Of a stretch of 64,000 bases of DNA, positions 55,403 to 62,713 are shown piece by piece (positions within the stretch are counted from its first letter, which is position 1; the number at the start of each line of letters is the position of its first letter). The position numbers were made by a program, and so were the translations under genes. The notes under the pieces were generated by a model. That model saw only the letters and a program-made list of their open reading frames with translations. It was not told where the DNA came from and did no database searches. Source of the stretch: Roseiarcus sp963842835. GTDB taxonomy: Bacteria; Pseudomonadota; Alphaproteobacteria; Rhizobiales; Beijerinckiaceae. Where the stretch lies: positions 62,001-126,000 of the forward strand of contig CAWJIB010000007.1 in the NCBI GenBank assembly GCA_963842835.1. The letters run 5' to 3'.

Positions 55403-55876
55403 ATGCCCCGCCGAGAAGCCTCGTCCGGACGCAGTCAGTTCGAAGTCGCCAATCGCCTGTTCTTCCGGCTCTATCAATGCTCGAATCTGCTGCACAAGAA
55501 CGGCACCCGGCATGTCGCCGACTTCGGCGCCACCACTCAGCAATGGGCGGTGCTGGGCGCCCTTTCCCGACCGGCCGTGCGCAAGACGGGCATGACGGTG
55601 AAGGGTTTGGTCGAATATCTGTTGCTGAGCCGACAGAACCTGACCGCCGTTCTCGATCGCCTCGAGGCTCGCCAATGGATAGATCGGGTCAGGGATATCG
55701 AAGACGGCCGTAACCGTCTGATCCGCATGACGGTCGAGGGCAGTCGAAACTGGAACGCCATGCAGGGTCCGATCGAGGCCTTCTACGCCAGCGCGCTCGT
55801 GCGCTTCTCCGAAAAAGAACAAGTGCTGCTGTGCGAACTGCTCGACAGGCTCAAGAACGGCCTGAACGAGGTTTGA
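55403..55876 (+). CDS. badR: MarR-family regulator (BadR-like)
   Basis: 157 aa from ATG 55403 with AAGGGAG upstream. FEVANRLFFRLYQCSNLLHK, QQWAVLGALSRP, then the winged helix MTVKGLVEYLLLSRQNLTAV, LDRLEARQWIDRV and DIEDGRNRLIRMT. In Rhodopseudomonas palustris the MarR protein BadR represses the badHI and aliAB cyclohexanecarboxylate genes. Here a MarR gene is convergent with badI-aliA-aliB, so BadR is the best reading. The symbol rests on context and general similarity. Confidence 0.75.
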   Translation: MPRREASSGRSQFEVANRLFFRLYQCSNLLHKNGTRHVADFGATTQQWAVLGALSRPAVRKTGMTVKGLVEYLLLSRQNLTAVLDRLEARQWIDRVRDIEDGRNRLIRMTVEGSRNWNAMQGPIEAFYASALVRFSEKEQVLLCELLDRLKNGLNEV

Positions 55877-55990
55877 CAGGCGGCGCAAGGCGAAGGCGGC
55901 GGGTTCGCGAGCGCCGCCGATCCGTCGGCGAGCCTGGCGAGCCCCTCGCGCCGATTCCCGACGAATCGAAGCGGCCGACGGCCCTCGACG

Positions 55991-56794
55991 TCAGCCCTCT
56001 CGTTTCTTGTCGAAATGCCTGCGGAAGTCCGGCTTGCGCTTTTCGCGGAAGGCGGCGGCGCCCTCCTTCAACTCGTCGGCGGCGTAATAGAGGCTGAGCG
56101 CTTGCATCCCCATCGAGGAGATGCCGCGGATATTCTCGCTGTCGGCGTTGAACGAACGTTTGGCGATCGCGAGGGCGGTCGGCGAGCGCTCCATGAGTTC
56201 CGCGCACCAGCGATCGACCTCGGCGTCCAGCTCGCTATGCGGCACGACGACGTTGACGAGCCCCATCGCGAGGGCCTCGTTCGCCGTGTATCGTCTGCAG
56301 AGGTACCAAATCTCGCGCGCTTTTTTTTCGCCGACGATGCGGGCGAGATAGGCGGTGCCAAAGCCCGGATCGACGGACCCCACCTTGGGGCCGACCTGGC
56401 CGAGCTGAGCCTTGTCAGAGGCGATAGTCAGGTCGCAAATCGCGGCGAGCACATTGCCGCCGCCGATGGCGAATCCGTTGACGCGGGCGATGACCGGCTT
56501 GGGCACGTCGCGGATCAGGCTCTGCAATTCGTCGATCGGCAGGCCGATAGTCCCCCGGCCGTCATATTGGCCGTCGTGGGCGCTCTGGTCGCCGCCGGTG
56601 CAGAAGGCCTTGTCGCCGGCGCCGGTGAGCACGATCACGCCGATTGATTTGTCCCACCCCGCGCGCTGAAAGGCGTCGATCATTTCCTCGACGGTCTGGC
56701 CGCGGAAGGCGTTGTATTTGTCGGGACGATTGATCGTGATGCGGGCGACGCCGGCCGGTCGCACTTCGTAGGTGATGTCTTGATAATCGCTCAT
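55991..56794 (-). CDS. badI: 2-ketocyclohexanecarboxyl-CoA hydrolase
   Basis: 267 aa from ATG 56794 with AGGAGAG upstream; the frame is open further upstream but overlaps aliA. Crotonase fold: ITINRPDKYNAFRGQTVEEM, GAGDKAFCTGGDQSAHDG and YDGRGTIGLPIDEL, NGFAIGGGNVLAAICDLTIA, KVGSVDPGFGTAYLARIVGE. The GGDQSxHDGxYDGRGT block is characteristic of BadI and its close relative MenB. The REKRKPDFRRH ending and the neighbouring ali genes favour BadI. It hydrolytically opens the ring of 2-ketocyclohexanecarboxyl-CoA to pimelyl-CoA. Confidence 0.9.
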   Translation of the reverse strand: MSDYQDITYEVRPAGVARITINRPDKYNAFRGQTVEEMIDAFQRAGWDKSIGVIVLTGAGDKAFCTGGDQSAHDGQYDGRGTIGLPIDELQSLIRDVPKPVIARVNGFAIGGGNVLAAICDLTIASDKAQLGQVGPKVGSVDPGFGTAYLARIVGEKKAREIWYLCRRYTANEALAMGLVNVVVPHSELDAEVDRWCAELMERSPTALAIAKRSFNADSENIRGISSMGMQALSLYYAADELKEGAAAFREKRKPDFRRHFDKKREG

Positions 56795-56858
56795 GGAGGT
56801 CTCTCCTGCGGCGGAACCGAACGGCGGCCCGCCGGCTTCCGGGAAGGTTGGGGTCAAT

Positions 56859-58454
56859 TCAGGAGCCGACAGGCGCCTTGGCGATCTCGCGCAGCTTGAA
56901 CTTCTGGATCTTTCCCGACGGCGTGCGCGGCAATTCGGCGACGATCTCGAGCCGTTCGGGAATGTACTGAACCGCCATCTTCTGCGCCTTGAGGAAGGCG
57001 ACCATCTCTTGGAAAGAGAGCGATGCGTCTTTCCGCGGAACGACGAATGCGCAGGCCCGCTCGCCCAGCCGCTCGTCGGGATAGCCGACGACGGCGACCG
57101 CAGCGACGGCGGGATGTTTGAACAGAAGCTCCTCGACCTCGTAGACGGGAATGTTTTCGCCGCCGCGAATGATGATGTCCTTGGCGCGGCCGGCGATGCG
57201 GATGTAACCGTCCGCGTCCATGCGAGCGATGTCGCCGGTCTCGAACCACCCTTCGGCGTCGATCTGGGCGAGGCCCGGCCGCTTGAGATAACCGATGAAG
57301 TTCGAGCAACCGCGCACTTGCAGCCGGCCTTCCTCGCCTGAGGGAACGACACGACCGGCGGGATCGACGACCCGAACCTCCATGCCCGGCAGAGGACAGC
57401 CGTCCGTCGTGGTCACCTTCTCCTCGGAATCTTCGACCCGCGTGGTGGTGACGGCTCCGTTTTCCGACATTCCCCAGGCCGACAGCACCGCGGCGCCCAG
57501 GGCGCGGCGCGCCTTGACGACGAGCGGCCGCGGGATCGGCGCGCCGGCCGAAACGAAGATTCGCAAGGACGGGGTCGTCGTCCCGGTGGCGATGCAGAAA
57601 TCGGCGAGATCATTGAGGAACGGCGTCGCGCCCATCGTGAACGTGGCGCGCTCGCTCGTGATCTGCTTGGCCATCGCCTCGGCGACGAAGATGTCCTGCA
57701 ACACCGCAGTGGCGCCGAGGATCGCCGGCAATACGAGGCCGTACATGAAGCCGAGCTGGTGAGCCATCGGCGATGGCATGTGGATGACGTCGTTCTCGCC
57801 TAAATGCAGACGCTCGGCGAACGGAACGAGGTTGGAGAGCATCGTGTTGGAAGTGTGGAGCACGCCCTTCGGCTCGCCCGTCGTGCCGGAGGTATAGAGG
57901 AGTTGGATCGGCGCGTCGGGCGAAAGACGCCGCGCCCTGAGGGCGCCGATCTCGGCGTCGGCGATGTCTGAGGCCAGCAGGGCGCCGAACGACTCTCCGC
58001 CCACGCCGTCGACGATGAAAACATGGGCCAGAGACGGCAAAACCGCCTTGACCGCCATGGCGATGGCGCGGTGATCGACGTCGCGAAACCTCGCCGGCGC
58101 CACGAGAATCTTGGTCTCGGCGAGGCCGAGCATGAAGGTGAGTTCCCGCTCGCGGAAAATCACCATCAACGGATTCGAAATCGCTCCGACCTTCAGACAG
58201 GCGAGATGGAGCGCCGTGAAGTGCCACCAGTTCGGCAATTGAAAAGAGACGACGTCTCCTTCGCCTACGCCGCGCCGCAGCAGCCCGACAGCAATCTGGT
58301 CGGAGACGCGATCGAGATCCCGGTAGGTCAGGCGAAGCTCTTCGCCCTGCTCCGCGCGAGTTGCGATCACCGCCGTCTTGTCGCCGAGCGCATCGACGTC
58401 GTGGCGAAAATGGTCGAGCAGCGTCTTGTCGCGCCACAGTCCGGCTTCGATCAT
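56859..58454 (-). CDS. aliA: Cyclohexanecarboxylate-CoA ligase
   Basis: 531 aa AMP-forming acyl-CoA synthetase; GGAAGG precedes ATG 58454. Motifs: P-loop-like IQLLYTSGTTGEPKGVLHT, SAWGMSENGAVTTT, GWFETGDIARMDADGYIRIA, GRAKDIIIRGGENIPVYEVE, and catalytic Lys in PRTPSGKIQKFKLRE. Family members accept many carboxylates; the link to cyclohexanecarboxylate comes from its position between badI (64 bases) and aliB (81 bases), the same gene set as in R. palustris. Confidence 0.88.
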   Translation of the reverse strand: MIEAGLWRDKTLLDHFRHDVDALGDKTAVIATRAEQGEELRLTYRDLDRVSDQIAVGLLRRGVGEGDVVSFQLPNWWHFTALHLACLKVGAISNPLMVIFRERELTFMLGLAETKILVAPARFRDVDHRAIAMAVKAVLPSLAHVFIVDGVGGESFGALLASDIADAEIGALRARRLSPDAPIQLLYTSGTTGEPKGVLHTSNTMLSNLVPFAERLHLGENDVIHMPSPMAHQLGFMYGLVLPAILGATAVLQDIFVAEAMAKQITSERATFTMGATPFLNDLADFCIATGTTTPSLRIFVSAGAPIPRPLVVKARRALGAAVLSAWGMSENGAVTTTRVEDSEEKVTTTDGCPLPGMEVRVVDPAGRVVPSGEEGRLQVRGCSNFIGYLKRPGLAQIDAEGWFETGDIARMDADGYIRIAGRAKDIIIRGGENIPVYEVEELLFKHPAVAAVAVVGYPDERLGERACAFVVPRKDASLSFQEMVAFLKAQKMAVQYIPERLEIVAELPRTPSGKIQKFKLREIAKAPVGS

Positions 58455-58535
58455 GGCCTTCCGGCGGATCGAGGGCCCGATATCTTAAGTCATAGTGAGC
58501 CTCCCCAGAATGGGCGTGCGACACGCCTCTTGATT

Positions 58536-59717
58536 TTACGTCGCGGCGGTTCGCAGCGTTTCGCGCGCGATGATGAGTTTCATAATCTGCGCCGTCCCGT
58601 CGCCGATCTGCAAGCCGAGGACGTCGCGCAATCGCTGTTCAAACGGCAAATCGGTGGAATAGCCGGCATGGCCATGCATGAGCAGGCAGGTTTGCACGAC
58701 CTCGAACGCTAGCTTCGGCGCCCACCACTTGCACATCGCCGCCTCTCGAGTGTGCGGCGCGCCGGCGTCCTTGGCGGCAAGCGTCTTGAAGCAGAGGAGC
58801 CGCGCCGCCTCGACCATCGTCTCGGCCTCGGCGAGCGGAAAAGTGACGCCTTGGTTGTCGGAAAGCGGTTTGCCGAAGGCGTGACGCTCTCGAATGTATT
58901 TCCAGGTCTCGGCGAGCGAGACGCGCGCGAGCGCGAGGCACTGCAGGCCGATCAATGCGCGCGAGAAGTCAAAGCCCTGCATGACCTGGGCGAACCCTGA
59001 GCCCTCGCTTCCGAGCCGATGCGTCGCGGGAACGCGCACGCCGTCGAAGAAGATCGAGCCTCGACCAATGGCGCGTTCGCCGAGATCGGAGAAGCGGGTG
59101 CAGGAAACGCCTCGCGCCTTCATGTCGACGAGGAAGGCGGAGACGCCGTGGGCGCGGCTCTCCACCGAGCCGGTGCGGGCGAAGACGACCGACCAATCCG
59201 CTTGGTCGGCCATGGAAATCGAGGTCTTCTCGCCGGCCAGGACGTAGTGATCGCCGACCCGGGTCGCTTTGAGTTCCACGGACGCGGCGTCCGAGCCGCC
59301 CCGCGGTTCGGTGAGCGCGATAGCCAGGAGTTGCTCGCCCGAAGCGACTTTCGGAAGAATTTCCAATGCGATCGGACGCGCCGCATGCCGAGCGACGATG
59401 GCGCCGCACAGCGACCCGAGCAGCAGCACGTAGCCGACGTTGAAGTCCCCTTCGGCGATCGCCTCCAGCACGACGCCCGATGTGACGTGATCGACGCCAA
59501 GCCCGCCGTATTCGGTGGGGAATTCCACGCCGATCAGGCCGAGATCGCCCATTTGACGTCGGATCTCGACGGGAACGCGGCCTTCGCGGTCCCATCTCTT
59601 GTAGTTCGGCTTGAGTACGTCGGCGGCGAAGCGTGCGGTCGTCGCGCGAAAGTTCAGCTGATCCGACGTCAGGCCGAATTGGGAAGCGACCTGAGAGGAA
59701 GATGCCGTGTCGTCCAT
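58536..59717 (-). CDS. aliB: Cyclohexanecarboxyl-CoA dehydrogenase (acyl-CoA dehydrogenase)
   Basis: 393 aa from ATG 59717 (weak ribosome binding site; the frame upstream is non-coding). LLAIALTEPRGGSDAASVEL and GEKTSISMADQADWSVVFAR are FAD-binding blocks; RHAFGKPLSDNQGVTFPLAE, MHGHAGYSTDLPFEQRLRDV and IGDGTAQIMKLIIARE follow. At the position of the usual catalytic Glu near the C-terminus the sequence is GDGTAQI, with Gln or Thr rather than Glu, so the base may lie elsewhere as in some other subfamilies. It dehydrogenates cyclohexanecarboxyl-CoA to the 1-ene. Confidence 0.85.
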   Translation of the reverse strand: MDDTASSSQVASQFGLTSDQLNFRATTARFAADVLKPNYKRWDREGRVPVEIRRQMGDLGLIGVEFPTEYGGLGVDHVTSGVVLEAIAEGDFNVGYVLLLGSLCGAIVARHAARPIALEILPKVASGEQLLAIALTEPRGGSDAASVELKATRVGDHYVLAGEKTSISMADQADWSVVFARTGSVESRAHGVSAFLVDMKARGVSCTRFSDLGERAIGRGSIFFDGVRVPATHRLGSEGSGFAQVMQGFDFSRALIGLQCLALARVSLAETWKYIRERHAFGKPLSDNQGVTFPLAEAETMVEAARLLCFKTLAAKDAGAPHTREAAMCKWWAPKLAFEVVQTCLLMHGHAGYSTDLPFEQRLRDVLGLQIGDGTAQIMKLIIARETLRTAAT

Positions 59718-59835
59718 ACCGCAGCTCGCTTTATTCGGGCGATCGAATGGAAATGGCGGCGGCGATCGAGCGAGCCCCGAAGCTTCGAGCCGGCGCCCCG
59801 GCGCGCCCGCCCTGCGCCGTCCCTCAATATGTATA

Positions 59836-59850
59836 AATGCATTGCTGCAT
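59836..59850 (-). promoter_or_regulatory. Candidate regulator site upstream of aliB
   Basis: Inverted repeat ATGCA-TTGC-TGCAT about 120 bases before the aliB ATG. The AATGCATTG it contains matches 8 of 9 bases of AATCCATTG in the palindrome before marR (55325-55333), so both could bind the same MarR/BadR protein. Weak evidence on its own. Confidence 0.35.
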
Positions 59851-60061
59851 CTAGGCACACCACTATTTCGGACGGGCTTAAATGTCAAGGTGTTGCTATA
59901 TTTTCCGCCGCCGCGATAGAGAGCCGCCCGGCGCTTCGTTTGAAGGGCGCGCCCGCGCAAACGCAGGAAATGCTTGGGGATTCGCGGCGCCCGCAAAACG
60001 CGGCGCGCATGCGAGGGCGGATGGTGGGGGACGCAGTCCCCGCGAACCGGTCTCTGCGAGA

Positions 60062-60097
60062 GAATTCCCTGGTATCAGGGAATTTATCAGGGAATTT
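60062..60097. repeat. GGGAATTT repeat cluster with hairpin
   Basis: ATCAGGGAATTT is repeated twice in tandem (60074-60085, 60086-60097). An upstream AATTCCCTG pairs with the first copy's CAGGGAATT to give a 9-bp stem with a 4-base loop. Further partial copies (AATTCCCTAAAG, ACAGGGAATAACAG) follow at about 60177-60211. It looks like a dispersed intergenic element. Confidence 0.6.
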
Positions 60098-60396
60098 CGC
60101 CAATACGCCGGAGCCCGACCGTTCCCATCGCTCCTATAGCACTGATTTAGCGAGAGTTTCTCAATCGAGGGACGAAAATTCCCTAAAGTTTGGAACAGGG
60201 AATAACAGCGAATTCGTCTGCGCCGGCCCCCTGCTGCGTGCGCGGCGAGCCGGTCGCCTCGCGGCCATCCGAAACTTCATCGGCGACGGTTGGGACCGCT
60301 AAGGACGCCTGTCAGTCCTCCAAGGACAGCGATGCAGCAAGGTCGGGGGCCATTTAGGCGCCCATCGGGCATACACGGAAATCGAATATCGTCGGC

Positions 60397-60456
60397 CTAC
60401 CTTCAAATCTTCAGCTCGGCCGGAATGTTCCGGCCGAGCTGAAGATTTGAAGGTAG
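60397..60456. repeat. 60-bp palindrome: 29-bp perfect inverted repeat with 2-base spacer
   Basis: Left arm 60397-60425 begins CTACCTTCAAATCTTCAG and ends GGCCGGAA; right arm 60428-60456 is its exact reverse complement; the spacer is TG. There is no downstream T-run directly at the stem, so it is not a classical terminator. Such a long, nearly spacer-less palindrome can extrude as a cruciform and is usually unstable, so its presence is notable. Confidence 0.95.
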
Positions 60457-60799
60457 TTTGCACCCACAACGGACCTCGTCAAGAGATTTTTTTTGCCGTG
60501 GTACAAGTTTGACACCACTAGACTTGCGGCCGACGGTTGGCGCATTATCCGACGCTTGCGTACACTTATGAGTTGGTGTAAATAATGGCTTATTGGACTG
60601 CTTCAGCTCGAAGTGTGCGGAGCGGTCCAGGCGAGCTTGCAGAGTTAAGCAGGAGGCTTTCTCGATCTTGCCTGAACATCGATAGCCGTTCTCCTCGCGA
60701 GAGCGGCGTTTTGATGATTTGGGTGTGATCGCGTGGCCTTCGCTTGGACTGCACCTCAGCCTCCGGGGCGGACGTCGTCCATCCCAGGAGGTGAATCAA

Positions 60800-62314
60800 A
60801 TGACCAATCGAGCTTCGAAGAAGAGGGCGCCCGTCGCGCCCGAAGGCTTGTTCGCGACGATCGCCGACAAGTCGCGCAAGCGTCGCCAGGCGCAGCGCGC
60901 GCTGACCGAGATCGGCGCGCATGCGCCGGGCAAGCGCCGCAACGATCTTGCGCCGCTCTTGCATATTGTGATGACGCCGACCGCGAGCTTGAAGCCCGCC
61001 GCGCGGCAGGTGCGGCGCCGTGACGCCGCGCAGAACGCCAGGCTTCAGGCGAGCATCGACCGCTTCGGGATTTGCCGGCCTATCCTGATCGCCGCCGACG
61101 GCACGATTGTCGAGGGGCACGGGATCTGGGAGGTCGCCAAACAGAGGGGTATCCCGGAAATCCCTTGCATTGTCGTCGATCATCTCGATGCCAATGAGCG
61201 GCGCCTCTTGCCCATCGCGCTCAACCGCATCGCCGAAACCGGCGCTTGGGATGTCGAGACCCTCCGCGTCGAGTTCGCGGAGCTGACGATGCTCGGCGAG
61301 GACGTTGTCGTGACCGGCTTCGCAATGGCCGAAATCGACGCGATGCTGTTGGAGGACGACGAGGACCCGGACGATTTGGAGGCGGAAGCGCTGGCCCTGC
61401 CGTCGAGCGTGGCGACGTCCCGGGCCGCTGATGTCTGGATCCTAGACGATCACCGCCTGATCCAGGGCGACGCGCGCGACCCCGGCGTTTACGCGCGGCT
61501 GATGGTCGAAGGGGAAACGGCCGTGCTCGTCCTGACCGACGTGCCTTACAACGTGCCGAACCTTGGCCACGTCACCAGCAATGCGAGCCATCGCGAGTTC
61601 GCCATGGCCAACGGCGAAATGAACCCCGAGCAGTTTGGGGGGTTCAACCGCGACTGGATGTCGACCGCCGCCGCCCACCTGGCCGATGGCGGTCTCATCG
61701 CCACCTCCATCGACTGGCGCTCGGTGGAGATCGTGCTCAGCGCGGGGCGCGCTCTCGGCCTCGACCTCCTGAACATCGTGATCTGGGTCAAGACCAATGG
61801 CGGCCAGGGCAGCCTGTGGCGCTCGCAGCACGAGATGCTGCCGGTGTTCAAGAAGGGCGACGCTCCCCACATCAACAACGTCGAGCTTGGCCGGCACGGG
61901 CGGTGGCGCTCGAACGTCTGGACTTACCCGGGCGCATCGAGCCTCGGATCGGATTCTCGCGACGGGCTCAGCGTCCATCCGACCGTCAAGCCGCGCGCCC
62001 TGCTCGAGGACGCGCTGCTCGATGTGACGAACCGCGGCGATATCGTCATCGACTGCTTCGCGGGCTCCGGCTCGACGCTGCTGGCCGCCGAGGCGGTCGG
62101 GCGGCGCTGCCGCGCCATCGAGATCGACGGTCCCTATTGCGACGTCATCATTCGCCGCTGGCAAGAGATGACCGGGCGCGAGGCGGTCCTCGAAGCGACC
62201 GGCGAGACCTTCGCCGAAGTCGCGGTTCAGCGAGCCAGTGAGAACGTATCCGAACCCCTGGCCGCGACGCCGACCGATCGGGATCTCGATCCGAACATGG
62301 GAGCGCGACGATGA
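60800..62314 (+). CDS. ParB-domain DNA methyltransferase (phage-type)
   Basis: 504 aa from ATG 60800, with a strong AGGAGG. N-terminal ParB/Srx-like domain: NARLQASIDRFGICRPILI, GTIVEGHGIWEVAKQRGIPE and LLPIALNRIAETGAWD. C-terminal beta-class amino-methyltransferase: catalytic motif as TDVPYNVPNLGHV, target region NIVIWVKTNGGQGSLWRSQHE, VHPTVKPRALLEDALL and SAM motif FAGSGSTLLAAEAVG. The second catalytic-loop residue is Val where DPPY is usual. Such fusions are common in prophages, near terminase genes. It probably methylates adenine or cytosine at an unknown site. Confidence 0.88.
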   Translation: MTNRASKKRAPVAPEGLFATIADKSRKRRQAQRALTEIGAHAPGKRRNDLAPLLHIVMTPTASLKPAARQVRRRDAAQNARLQASIDRFGICRPILIAADGTIVEGHGIWEVAKQRGIPEIPCIVVDHLDANERRLLPIALNRIAETGAWDVETLRVEFAELTMLGEDVVVTGFAMAEIDAMLLEDDEDPDDLEAEALALPSSVATSRAADVWILDDHRLIQGDARDPGVYARLMVEGETAVLVLTDVPYNVPNLGHVTSNASHREFAMANGEMNPEQFGGFNRDWMSTAAAHLADGGLIATSIDWRSVEIVLSAGRALGLDLLNIVIWVKTNGGQGSLWRSQHEMLPVFKKGDAPHINNVELGRHGRWRSNVWTYPGASSLGSDSRDGLSVHPTVKPRALLEDALLDVTNRGDIVIDCFAGSGSTLLAAEAVGRRCRAIEIDGPYCDVIIRRWQEMTGREAVLEATGETFAEVAVQRASENVSEPLAATPTDRDLDPNMGARR

Positions 62315-62709
62315 CCGGGAATAGCTCGCCCAAGAAGAAGCCGGTCGGCGGATATCCGGTCGGCTACGCCAAGCCGCCCAAGGCGACGCAGTTTCAGCCG
62401 GGCCAGTCGGGCAACCTCAAGGGTCGGCCGAAAGGTCGACCGAGCCTCGACGAGCTGCTCCTCGAAGAGATGGCCCGCATCGTCAAGGTCAAGGTCGGCG
62501 ACCAGATCACCTCAATGGACAAGGAGCGAGCCCTGCACCGCAAGCTGATCGATATGGGGATCATGGGGGACATCGCCGCCGCGCGTCTCGTCCTCTCGCG
62601 CCGGGACCGCGCCCAAGCCGCAATGGACGCCGCGCCGGACGTGGAGGCGCCGTTGACCGAGGAGGAACTCGACGTCCTGAAAATGATAGCCAAGCAACCC
62701 GGGAGCTAG
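62311..62709 (+). CDS. DUF5681-domain protein (phage-associated)
   Basis: 132 aa; its ATG overlaps the methyltransferase stop (62311-62314), so the two are coupled. VGYAKPPKATQFQPGQSGN and GRPKGRPSLDELLLEEMA are the DUF5681 signature, a basic N-terminus with DNA-binding look. The rest is helical and acidic. Genes of this family regularly precede terminase large subunits, so it may act as, or assist, a small terminase subunit. Confidence 0.85.
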   Translation: MTGNSSPKKKPVGGYPVGYAKPPKATQFQPGQSGNLKGRPKGRPSLDELLLEEMARIVKVKVGDQITSMDKERALHRKLIDMGIMGDIAAARLVLSRRDRAQAAMDAAPDVEAPLTEEELDVLKMIAKQPGS

Positions 62710-62713
62710 CGCC

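Larger units (their letters stand above)
59718..60799. other. Repeat-rich intergenic region between aliB and the phage-type genes
   Basis: About 1.1 kb without a supported gene. The 5' part holds the aliB promoter region, with an inverted repeat ATGCA-TTGC-TGCAT at 59837-59850. Next comes a GGGAATTT repeat cluster (60062-60210), then a 60-bp palindrome (60397-60456), then AT-richer sequence with a T8 run near 60486. It is a plausible border between chromosomal and phage-derived DNA. No integrase gene or attachment-site duplication was found in view. Confidence 0.5.

Noticed and set aside
56146..56161. Third copy of the TetR palindrome-like sequence (TTGAACGAACGTTTGG)
   Set aside because: It lies inside badI and encodes the conserved AKRSFNAD stretch; the palindrome is imperfect, so the similarity is probably chance.
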